A stretch of 7,408 nt of DNA from Clostridiales bacterium UBA3705 (GTDB lineage: Bacteria; Bacillota_A; Clostridia; Oscillospirales; Oscillospiraceae). Every line of letters begins with the position of its first letter. Position 1 is the stretch's first letter. The notes beneath the pieces were generated by a model. That model did no database searches, was not told the origin of the DNA, and saw only the letters and a list, made by a program, of their open reading frames with translations. The position numbers were made by a program, and so were the translations under genes. The DNA lies in NCBI GenBank assembly GCA_002372735.1, contig DFIE01000053.1:3899-11306 (forward strand). Direction: 5' to 3'. This document shows, piece after piece, positions 1-5,294 of this stretch.

Positions 1-117
1 CTCGCCCTCAACGGGAGCCTCGGTCGCAGGGGTCTGCTCGGGAGTGGTGCCGGTGCAAGCCACGAACAGGCAGGCAACCATAGCCAGGACGAGCAGAAGA
101 GCAACAATCTTCTTCAT
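1..117 (-). CDS. Lipoprotein, N-terminal part only (possible transporter solute-binding protein)
   Basis: Only the first 39 codons are present; the gene continues past base 1. The translation starts MKKIVALLLVLAMVACLFVA and then has Cys21. This is a short basic n-region, a hydrophobic core of about 16 residues and a lipobox-like LFVAC, followed by a Thr/Pro/Glu-rich linker typical of an exported lipoprotein tethered to the outer face of the membrane. A second cysteine (Cys16) lies inside the hydrophobic stretch, but Cys21 is the better lipidation site because the polar linker begins right after it. A GGAGG at 126-130 sits 8 bases before the ATG. The gene lies downstream of cdd on the same strand but has its own promoter. 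By position it could be a nucleoside-binding (BMP/PnrA-type) lipoprotein, a family often encoded beside cdd and deo genes; nothing in the visible residues proves this. Confidence 0.8.
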   Translation of the reverse strand, partial: MKKIVALLLVLAMVACLFVACTGTTPEQTPATEAPVEGE

Positions 118-149
118 TTGTTTTTCCTCCATAAGTAATTTGATATGAC

Positions 150-165
150 AAGCGCAGGTGCGCTT
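150..165. repeat. Perfect palindrome in the lipoprotein gene leader
   Basis: AAGCGCA and TGCGCTT form perfect 7-base inverted arms around a central GG. The site lies just downstream of the predicted transcription start (about 173) and upstream of the ribosome binding site. It could act as a roadblock operator for a dimeric repressor. As RNA it could form only a short stem, because at least part of the inner arms must open to make a loop. No known operator was recognised. Confidence 0.5.
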
Positions 166-179
166 TATCAACCTAATGC

Positions 180-208
180 ATTATGCCACAGTTCTTCTGA
201 AAAATCAA
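180..208 (-). promoter_or_regulatory. Sigma-A-type promoter of the lipoprotein gene
   Basis: On the minus strand, TTGATT (203-208) is separated by exactly 17 bases from CATAAT (180-185). The bases TGG directly precede the -10, giving an extended -10. Transcription would begin near 173, leaving a leader of about 55 bases. This suggests the lipoprotein gene is transcribed independently of the upstream cdd operon, in addition to any readthrough. Confidence 0.7.
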
Positions 209-245
209 GTAATTATTACAATTTTGTTAAATGTTCACAAAAAGT

Positions 246-656
246 TCATTTCATATCCGCTTTGGAAAAGCTAAGCGGCAGCATTTCGCCCAAGCTGCGG
301 CACTCGTAGGTGTCAGGACCGCTGGCCATATAGACCTTCAGGTCCAGGCCGCAGAATTCCCGCAGCACCTGCCGGCACACACCGCAGGGCGGAAACAGAT
401 CGGTGACCTCCGCACCGGCTTTGCCGCCGGCCACGGCAATGGCCTCAAATTCCCGCTGGCCATCGTACACCGCCTTGAACATGGCCACCCGCTCTGCGCA
501 GATGGTGGGGCCGAAGGCTGCGTTTTCAATGTTGCAGCCCTGATAGACCGTACCGTCCTTGCACAGCAGGGCCGCGCCTACCGCATAGCCGGAATAGGGC
601 ACATAGGCCCGCTCCCTCGCCTGCTTGGCCAGTGCCAGCAATTCGTTTGGTGTCAT
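246..656 (-). CDS. cdd: Cytidine deaminase
   Basis: The enzyme hydrolytically deaminates cytidine and deoxycytidine to uridine and deoxyuridine in the cytoplasm. The product is 136 residues, the normal size of the small homotetrameric class. The zinc and catalytic motifs are intact: CNIENAAFGPTICAERVA at about 41-58 holds Cys53 and the proton-shuttle Glu55, and PCGVC at 90-94 supplies Cys91 and Cys94. This three-cysteine zinc site is typical of the tetrameric (Bacillus-type) enzymes. The start is supported by GGAGG at 664-668, 7 bases before the ATG. It follows deoB by 24 bases and is probably the last gene of the tdk-deoD-deoB-cdd operon. I see no intrinsic terminator after its stop; the sequence becomes AT-rich and holds the promoter of the next gene. 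Confidence 0.96.
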   Translation of the reverse strand: MTPNELLALAKQARERAYVPYSGYAVGAALLCKDGTVYQGCNIENAAFGPTICAERVAMFKAVYDGQREFEAIAVAGGKAGAEVTDLFPPCGVCRQVLREFCGLDLKVYMASGPDTYECRSLGEMLPLSFSKADMK

Positions 657-680
657 AAGGATTCCTCCGTTCGGTTTAGA

Positions 681-1847
681 TTACAGGATCTGCTCCTTAA
701 AGCTCTCGCCCTGGGTTTCCAGGGGGATTTCAAAGATGTCGCAGATGGTGGCGGCAATGTCGGCAAAGCGGGGACGCACGCCGATGTTGACGGGCTTGAT
801 CTTCTGCCCCAGCACCAGCAGGGGGATGTACTCCCGGGTGTGGTCGGTGGTGGCAAGGTAGGCCGGGTCACAGCCGTGGTCGGCAGTGATCATGACCATG
901 TCATCGGGGCCCAGCTTTTTCATGAATTCTCCGAGCCAGGTGTCAAACTCCGTCAGGGCGGCGGCATAGCCGTCGATGTCGCGGCGGTGGCCGTAGAGCA
1001 TGTCAAAGTCTACCAGGTTGATGAAGCACAGGCCGGTGAAGTCCTTGTCGGCGTAGGCCATGGTCTTGCCCATGCCGTCGGTGTTGCCCTTGGTATAGAC
1101 GTGCTCGGTGGTGCCCCGGCCGGCGAAGATGTCAAAAATCTTGCCCACGGCGATAGAGTCCAGGCCGGCATCTTTAAATGCGTCCAGCATGGTCTTCTGC
1201 GGGGGCTCCAGGGAGAAGTCGTGGCGGTTGGAGGTGCGGACGTAATTGCCGTTGCCGCTGCCCACGAAGGGCCGGGCAATCACTCTGCCCACGCCGTGCT
1301 TGCCCTGCAGGATCCGGCGGGCAATGCGGCAGTCTTCGTACAGCTCCTCCAGGGGCACGACCTTCTCGTGGGCCGCGATCTGGAAGACGGAGTCTGCAGA
1401 GGTGTAGACAATCAGGTCGCCGGTCCTGACGTGCTCATCGCCGTACTCGTTGATGACCGCAGTGCCGGACCAGGGGGCGTTGGCCAGGGTGCCCCGGCCG
1501 GTCTGCTCCCGGAAGGGCTTGAGCACCTCTTCGGGGAAGCCGTTGGGGTAGGTGGGCATGGGCTTGGGCGAGACAATGCCCGCAATCTCCCAGTGGCCGA
1601 TGGTGGTGTCCTTGCCCATGGAGGCCTCGGCCAGCTTGCCGTAGGCGCCGCAGGGCTGCGCCGCCGGCCCAAGGAAGTCCAGGCCGTCCACGTTGCCCAG
1701 GCCGGCGGCCTTCATGTGGGGAATGGACAGCTTGTCCGAGGTAGCGCAGGAGCGCAGGGTGTTGACGTTATAATCCCCGAACTTGGGGGCGTCCGGCAGC
1801 TCGCCGGCGCCGCAGGAGTCGAGGACGAACAGAAATACTCGTTTCAT
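681..1847 (-). CDS. deoB: Phosphopentomutase
   Basis: It interconverts ribose or deoxyribose 1-phosphate and the 5-phosphate, linking nucleoside phosphorolysis to central carbon metabolism. It belongs to the alkaline phosphatase superfamily with a two-metal site and a phosphothreonine. The 388 residues match the usual length. Visible metal-site residues are Asp10 in VLDSCGAGELPDA, Asp282 and His287 in DFDMLYGH, Asp323 and His324 in ADHG, and His336 in DHTREY. The nucleophile is probably Thr81 in GKDTTIGHWE. The order and spacing match the Bacillus cereus enzyme as I recall it. The open frame extends upstream to 2006 into deoD, but the ATG at 1847 is right because MKRVFLFVLDS is the conserved N-terminus. 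An AAAGGA at 1856-1861 lies 8 bases ahead. It is the third gene of the salvage operon, separated from deoD by an unusually long, structured 124-base spacer. Confidence 0.96.
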   Translation of the reverse strand: MKRVFLFVLDSCGAGELPDAPKFGDYNVNTLRSCATSDKLSIPHMKAAGLGNVDGLDFLGPAAQPCGAYGKLAEASMGKDTTIGHWEIAGIVSPKPMPTYPNGFPEEVLKPFREQTGRGTLANAPWSGTAVINEYGDEHVRTGDLIVYTSADSVFQIAAHEKVVPLEELYEDCRIARRILQGKHGVGRVIARPFVGSGNGNYVRTSNRHDFSLEPPQKTMLDAFKDAGLDSIAVGKIFDIFAGRGTTEHVYTKGNTDGMGKTMAYADKDFTGLCFINLVDFDMLYGHRRDIDGYAAALTEFDTWLGEFMKKLGPDDMVMITADHGCDPAYLATTDHTREYIPLLVLGQKIKPVNIGVRPRFADIAATICDIFEIPLETQGESFKEQIL

Positions 1848-1883
1848 GAAATCAATCCTTTCCTTTTGAACGGCAACAGGTAC

Positions 1884-1952
1884 CAGGCAACCGGCAATGG
1901 CAGAGCGTCCCGTCTTGTTCCTGTCGCCTATTGCCCAATGGGCGATTGCCTG
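1884..1952 (-). repeat. Nested inverted repeats in the deoD-deoB spacer
   Basis: The 124-base gap between deoD and deoB carries repeated GGCAA/TTGCC words. CAGGCAA (1884-1890) pairs with TTGCCTG (1946-1952), and on the transcribed (minus) strand this extends to about 10 pairs with one G-U. Inside it, 1893-1900 pairs with 1928-1935 (8 pairs, one wobble); base 1893 is used by both stems. A further short palindrome, GCCC-AAT-GGGC, covers 1933-1943. No promoter-like -10 was seen here. It could be an mRNA-stabilising or processing element, or a decayed intergenic repeat. Confidence 0.5.
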
Positions 1953-1971
1953 TTTCCCGCCGCCTGATCCT

Positions 1972-2712
1972 TTACTTCTCCAGCTTGACCGCCGTTTCCA
2001 GGGCAACCTTCATCATCTGCTCAAAGCCGGTCTGGCGCTCGTCGGCGGTGAGGAACTCGTTGCGCACCAGCTGGTCGGAGACGGTGCAGATGCACAGGGC
2101 GTTCTTCTTGTACCGGGCAGCGTTGAGATACAGCGCAGCAGATTCCATTTCGATGGCCATGATGCCCATCTTCTGCCAGTTGCGCTTGGCGTTCAGGGTC
2201 TCGGGGATTCCCTCGTCATCGTCATAGAAGAAGTCGGAGGACAGAATGTTGCCCACATGGTACACCGCGCCCAGCTCCTCGGCGGAGCGCACGGCGGCGT
2301 GGAGCATCTCATAAGAGCAGATGGGCGCAAAGTTCCCTGCCAGGTGGAACTGGGCCTGATAGTTGGAGTCCATGCTGGCGCCCATGGCCATGACGATGTC
2401 CTTCAGGTTGATTTCGGGCTGAATGGCGCCGGCGGAGCCGATGCGCATGATGTTCTGCACGCCGAAGGCGTTGTACAGCTCGTGGGAGTAGATGCCGATG
2501 GAGGGCATGCCCATGCCGGAGGCCATAACAGACACCCGGACGCCCTTATAGGTGCCGGTGTAGCCCTGTACGCCCCGGACGTTGTTGACCAGGACAGGGT
2601 TTTCCAGGAAGTGCTCGGCAATGTACTTGGAGCGCAGGGGGTCACCGGGCATGAGCACGGTCTGACCGAAATCTGCGGGGGTCGCCTTGATATGGGGGGT
2701 CGGATAATTCAT
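1972..2712 (-). CDS. deoD: Purine nucleoside phosphorylase, DeoD type
   Basis: It cleaves purine (deoxy)ribonucleosides with phosphate to free base and (deoxy)ribose 1-phosphate, which the next gene (deoB) isomerises. At 246 residues it is close to the hexameric DeoD family size. Landmarks matching the E. coli enzyme are His7 in PHI, phosphate-binding Arg27 in MPGDPLR, Arg46 in NNVRG and Arg90 in MRIGSAGA, and the family signature SGMGMPSIGIYSHEL (65-79). Ribose- and base-contacting EMES is at 188-191. The catalytic pair is Asp213 in TVSDQL and Arg226 in DERQTGF. The start at 2712 is set by an AAAGGAG at 2721-2727, 8 bases upstream, and by the conserved N-terminus; the frame stays open to 2823, inside tdk. 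The gap to tdk is 40 bases, consistent with one transcript. Confidence 0.95.
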   Translation of the reverse strand: MNYPTPHIKATPADFGQTVLMPGDPLRSKYIAEHFLENPVLVNNVRGVQGYTGTYKGVRVSVMASGMGMPSIGIYSHELYNAFGVQNIMRIGSAGAIQPEINLKDIVMAMGASMDSNYQAQFHLAGNFAPICSYEMLHAAVRSAEELGAVYHVGNILSSDFFYDDDEGIPETLNAKRNWQKMGIMAIEMESAALYLNAARYKKNALCICTVSDQLVRNEFLTADERQTGFEQMMKVALETAVKLEK

Positions 2713-2752
2713 AGGGATGACTCCTTTCTGATGTAAAAATATGAGGTTGCGC

Positions 2753-3343
2753 TCAGTGTTGATGCAGCTGGATCTTCCGGTGTTCTGCAATGGCCCGGCG
2801 ATAGCAGCGGTGGCACATGGCAATGTAGCTGTCGTTGCCGCCCAGCACCACCTGGGCGCCCTCGGTCACCACATAGCCGTCCACCACCCTGGCGTTCACC
2901 GTGGCCTTGGAGCCGCAGTCGCAGATGGTTTTGATCTCCTGGATGCTGTCGGCCAGCTCAAAGAGCCGCTTGCTGCCGGGGAAGAGCTTGGTCTGGAAGT
3001 CGGAACGCAGGCCGAAGCAGAGCACCGGGATGTCCAGGTCGTCCACAATCCGGCGCAGCTGGTCAATCTGCTCCGGGGGGAAGAACTGGCACTCGTCCAC
3101 AATGACCACATCGGCGTTGCGCTGGGTGAACAGTGCGTATAAATCCGCGTCAGGCGCCATGCTCTCGGCCTCTGCCATCAGGCCGATCCGGGAGCGGACC
3201 ACCGTGGCCCCGTCCCGGTTGTCGGTGGCGGGCTTGATGAGCCAGACCCGCATGGCGTTTTCTTCGTAGTTGTACTTGGTAATCAGGGCCTGGGCGGTCT
3301 TGGAGGACCCCATAGCGCCGTATTTAAAATAGAGCTTCGCCAA
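2753..3343 (-). CDS. tdk: Thymidine kinase, type II (TTG start)
   Basis: It phosphorylates thymidine (and deoxyuridine) with ATP to the monophosphate in the cytoplasm. The 196-residue product has the type II layout. The P-loop is GAMGSSKT (9-16), where the usual Gly before Lys is Ser. DECQF at 83-87 holds the catalytic Glu84. FGLRSDF (110-116) follows, and the zinc-held lasso domain has CDC (141-143) and CHRC (177-180). The thymidine-binding lasso ends in GGNDSY (168-173). The start is TTG: an in-frame stop lies seven codons upstream, MAKLYFKYGAM is the expected N-terminus, and GGAG at 3352-3355 is 8 bases ahead. It is the first gene of the salvage operon, directly behind a strong promoter. 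It most resembles the E. coli-like branch of type II kinases. Confidence 0.95.
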   Translation of the reverse strand: MAKLYFKYGAMGSSKTAQALITKYNYEENAMRVWLIKPATDNRDGATVVRSRIGLMAEAESMAPDADLYALFTQRNADVVIVDECQFFPPEQIDQLRRIVDDLDIPVLCFGLRSDFQTKLFPGSKRLFELADSIQEIKTICDCGSKATVNARVVDGYVVTEGAQVVLGGNDSYIAMCHRCYRRAIAEHRKIQLHQH

Positions 3344-3380
3344 TTTGCTGTCTCCGTCCTTTCATTCTCTCGTACCCTAT

Positions 3381-3409
3381 ATTATATCCCATTTTCCCAC
3401 GGGATGCAA
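3381..3409 (-). promoter_or_regulatory. Strong sigma-A-type promoter of the tdk-deoD-deoB-cdd operon
   Basis: On the minus strand, TTGCAT (3404-3409) and a perfect TATAAT (3381-3386) are separated by exactly 17 bases. Transcription should start near 3374, giving a leader of only about 30 bases before the TTG codon of tdk. This leaves no room for a riboswitch, so any regulation is likely to be by proteins binding at or upstream of the promoter. Confidence 0.8.
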
Positions 3410-3410
3410 T

Positions 3411-3439
3411 CCAAATCCGCCGCAAGGGGCGAGATTTGG
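3411..3439. repeat. Long hairpin next to the tdk -35 box (weak terminator or operator)
   Basis: CCAAATC (3411-3417) pairs with GATTTGG (3433-3439), and CGCC (3418-3421) with GGCG (3428-3431). Only A3432 is unpaired in the stem, and the loop is 6 bases. The total is about 11 base pairs. It lies between the rlmA stop (3481) and the tdk -35 (3404-3409). On the minus strand no T-run follows, so it is not a canonical intrinsic terminator, although it is well placed to end rlmA transcripts. Its one-base gap from the -35 also allows an operator role. A second possible stem (GGGG/CCCC, 3438-3450) overlaps its end. Confidence 0.45.
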
Positions 3440-3480
3440 GGGAAATCCCCAGTTTGGGGTTTGGCTTTTTGGCAGTTGTG

Positions 3481-4290
3481 TCAGTCCTCCGGCCGGTCGT
3501 AGGCCGCCAGGACAAACTCGATTTCAGTGGTGAGGGTTTGCAGCCCCTCCAGCTTCTGCCGGTCCGCCGGGGAGGTGCGGTAGTAATACGGGGTCATGCG
3601 GAATACCGCCCGGATGTCCTCCGGGCAGGCCAGGGTAATCTGACTGCAGACCTTCCACCGGCCTGCCGGGCGGAGCACCTGGGTTTGGGGCAGGGTCTCG
3701 TCGTTCTCGTAGGGCCGGTCATACACTGCCTGCTTCAGCCCGAAAAGGTGACGGCGGCCCGGCACCACGGTGTAAAGCCGCCCTCCCGGCTGAAGCAGGC
3801 GGACAAAGGCCCGCTCCTGGAAGGGCGCAAACAGGTGCACCGCGTAGTCAAAGCTCCCCTCCTGCACCGGCAGCTGGGCCAGGTTTGCCACAAAATAGTC
3901 TGCTCCGCCCCGCTTGGCCGCCAGACGGACCATCTCACGGGCCAGGTCAAAGCCGTACACCGTGAGAGCCGGATTCTGCCCCAGGGCGCTGGTGTAGTAC
4001 CCCTCCCCACAGCAGATATCCAGCACCGTGCCCCGGCGGTGGGCAAACTCCTCCACCAGGCGGCTGCGCAGCGGCTCGTAGTAGCCCTTGTTCAGAAAAT
4101 CCCGGCGGAACCGGGCGGCCTGCTTGGCGTCGCCCATGGTATCGCCCCGGCGATGGGTGCGCATAAGGTTTACATAACCCTCTTTTGCCACGTCAAAGCT
4201 GTGGCACAGACTGCAGCGCAGGCAGTGCTCCGCCGGGAACAGCTCCCCGCCACAGACCGGGCAGCGCAGCAGTTCAAAGTGCCGGGTCAT
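3481..4290 (-). CDS. rlmA: 23S rRNA (guanine-N1)-methyltransferase, RlmA family
   Basis: It transfers a methyl group from S-adenosylmethionine to N1 of a guanine in 23S rRNA hairpin 35. The family splits into enzymes acting on G745 (E. coli RlmA) and G748 (Gram-positive RlmA(II)/TlrB, linked to tylosin resistance). A Firmicute host suggests G748, but the sequence alone does not decide. The 269 residues equal the E. coli length. An N-terminal zinc finger uses Cys10, Cys13, Cys26 and His30, followed by the hallmark FDVAKEGYVNL (32-42). SAM-binding motif I is VLDICCGEGYYT (89-100). The ATG at 4290 overlaps the upstream thioesterase gene by 17 bases, implying translational coupling. The upstream GGTGG is a weak ribosome binding site. 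The frame is open back to 4473, but that part is only the thioesterase shadow. Confidence 0.92.
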   Translation of the reverse strand: MTRHFELLRCPVCGGELFPAEHCLRCSLCHSFDVAKEGYVNLMRTHRRGDTMGDAKQAARFRRDFLNKGYYEPLRSRLVEEFAHRRGTVLDICCGEGYYTSALGQNPALTVYGFDLAREMVRLAAKRGGADYFVANLAQLPVQEGSFDYAVHLFAPFQERAFVRLLQPGGRLYTVVPGRRHLFGLKQAVYDRPYENDETLPQTQVLRPAGRWKVCSQITLACPEDIRAVFRMTPYYYRTSPADRQKLEGLQTLTTEIEFVLAAYDRPED

Positions 4291-4993
4291 AGTCCACCGC
4301 CAGTCTGAACAGCCGCTTGTCCCCCTCGCCCCAGAGCTGCCAGCAGTCCTCCTGGCGGGCCCAGTGCAGGGCAATCTCAGTGCCGCAGCGGGCTTCGGCG
4401 GTGTATTCTGCCCGGACGCAGCGGGGGGTGCGGGCGGTAAGCTCCAGGGGCAGGGTATCCTGCATGAGATCAAAGTAGCGGGTGTTGTTCATGTGTCCGT
4501 TGAGATCTGTGTAGCTGTAGGGCACGGTGAAGGTGCTGCTGCCCTGGGCCTGGGCCGGGCGGGGCATCCGGGGCAGAGGGGTCTCCCAGCCGGTGCGGAC
4601 ACCGGGAATAGCGACCCCTTCCTCTTCCGGAAACACCATGGCGCGGCTGGAGGCCCGCATCAGCGCCCACAGGGCGCAGCCCCGAACCAGTTCCCCGCCG
4701 GCGGCGTCCAGCAGCCGGTAGTACCGGGGAAAGAACACGTGCATCAGGCTGCCGGGCCAGGACTGGAGGGTGACGGTCTCGTCATACTCCGGCAGGCGGG
4801 TGATATCGGCCTGCTGCAGGGCGATGACCCACAAAAGACCCCGGTCCAGGGTCTTTTCCCGTCCGGCCCCCAAAAGGGTGGTGTGGGCAATGGCGCTCTC
4901 CTGCAGGAGGGTGAAGAGCACCGACAGTCTCAGGCGGCGGTGCATATCTACGTCCGCGTTGTGCAGGGTGACGGTCTGTTCGTAAATCTCCAT
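4274..4993 (-). CDS. Acyl-ACP thioesterase (FatA/FatB-like)
   Basis: It hydrolyses acyl-ACP to free fatty acid and holo-ACP in the cytoplasm. The 239 residues fit the bacterial acyl-ACP thioesterase family, a tandem double-hotdog fold. The first hotdog helix region is MHRRLRLSVLFTLLQESA (17-34). The second hotdog carries the catalytic motif DLNGHMNNTRYF (163-174), with Asp163, Asn165 and His167 matching the Asp-x-Asn-x-His of plant Fat enzymes. Glu200 in YTAEARCG probably corresponds to the fourth catalytic residue. Chain-length preference cannot be read from the sequence. The ribosome binding site is modest (AGG about 9 bases ahead of the ATG). It lies 46 bases downstream of the acyl carrier protein gene, which may encode its partner substrate carrier, and overlaps rlmA at its 3' end. 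Confidence 0.88.
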   Translation of the reverse strand: MEIYEQTVTLHNADVDMHRRLRLSVLFTLLQESAIAHTTLLGAGREKTLDRGLLWVIALQQADITRLPEYDETVTLQSWPGSLMHVFFPRYYRLLDAAGGELVRGCALWALMRASSRAMVFPEEEGVAIPGVRTGWETPLPRMPRPAQAQGSSTFTVPYSYTDLNGHMNNTRYFDLMQDTLPLELTARTPRCVRAEYTAEARCGTEIALHWARQEDCWQLWGEGDKRLFRLAVDYDPAL

Positions 4994-5039
4994 AGATGTC
5001 TACCTGTGTTTGAATGATGTACGGTGCCAAGAGGCGGAC

Positions 5040-5294
5040 TCAGCCCTTTTTGGCCAGCTGCTTTTCGATGGCGGTGACCACGTCGCCCAGGGTCTGGAGC
5101 TTTTGCCACTGACGGTCGGGGATGCGGATGTCAAAATCCGCCTCCAGCCGGCAGATCACCAGGGTAAAGCCCATGGAGTCAATGGCGGCGTCGGTGTTGA
5201 TCACGGTGTCCTCCTGCAGGTCCGTGCCCTCCATGCGGGGGGCTGCCTCGTAGATGATCTCTTTGGTGCGTTCCAGAATTTCTGCGTGTGTCAT
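5040..5294 (-). CDS. Acyl carrier protein, divergent
   Basis: This 84-residue acidic protein has the four-helix carrier protein pattern. Ser40 in AAIDSMGFTLV is the predicted 4'-phosphopantetheine attachment site. Standard fatty-acid ACPs read DSLDxVE here; this one has DSMGFTL, so the start of recognition helix II is uncharged and altered, although LEADFDI (50-56) downstream is conserved-like. It is therefore probably a dedicated carrier rather than the housekeeping AcpP. Its ATG overlaps the TGA of the upstream ligase (ATGA), and the ribosome binding site GGAG lies 8 bases ahead, inside the ligase gene. Tight coupling suggests the ligase loads it or that the two are made in a fixed ratio. 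A phosphopantetheinyl transferase is not in view. Confidence 0.88.
   Translation of the reverse strand: MTHAEILERTKEIIYEAAPRMEGTDLQEDTVINTDAAIDSMGFTLVICRLEADFDIRIPDRQWQKLQTLGDVVTAIEKQLAKKG

Noticed and set aside
220..245. A terminator or catabolite-response site after cdd
   Set aside because: Only a weak AT-only inverted repeat (TTTTGT/ACAAAA) is present, and the sequence does not fit the cre consensus.
231..1967. A 578-codon plus-strand open frame
   Set aside because: It lies antisense to cdd and deoB and through the spacer. Its composition is Gly/Ala/Val/His/Gln-rich with no recognisable domain, and it reflects the third-position GC bias of the true minus-strand genes.
1848..2006. An N-terminal extension of phosphopentomutase
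   Set aside because: The extension is non-homologous, runs through the spacer into deoD, and is unnecessary given a good ribosome binding site before 1847.
1897..2736. A 279-codon plus-strand open frame
   Set aside because: It is the complement of deoD, whose catalytic residues are all present on the minus strand.
3401..3464. A possible G-quadruplex from plus-strand G-tracts
   Set aside because: There are four G-runs (3401, 3426, 3438, 3456), but the loops are 22, 8 and 13 bases, and several runs pair better with nearby C-runs as hairpins.
3436..4308. A 290-codon plus-strand open frame
   Set aside because: It is antisense to rlmA with no domain or ribosome binding site.
4291..4473. An N-terminal extension of RlmA by 61 codons
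   Set aside because: It would overlap the thioesterase gene entirely. The RlmA family N-terminus and zinc finger begin right after Met at 4290.
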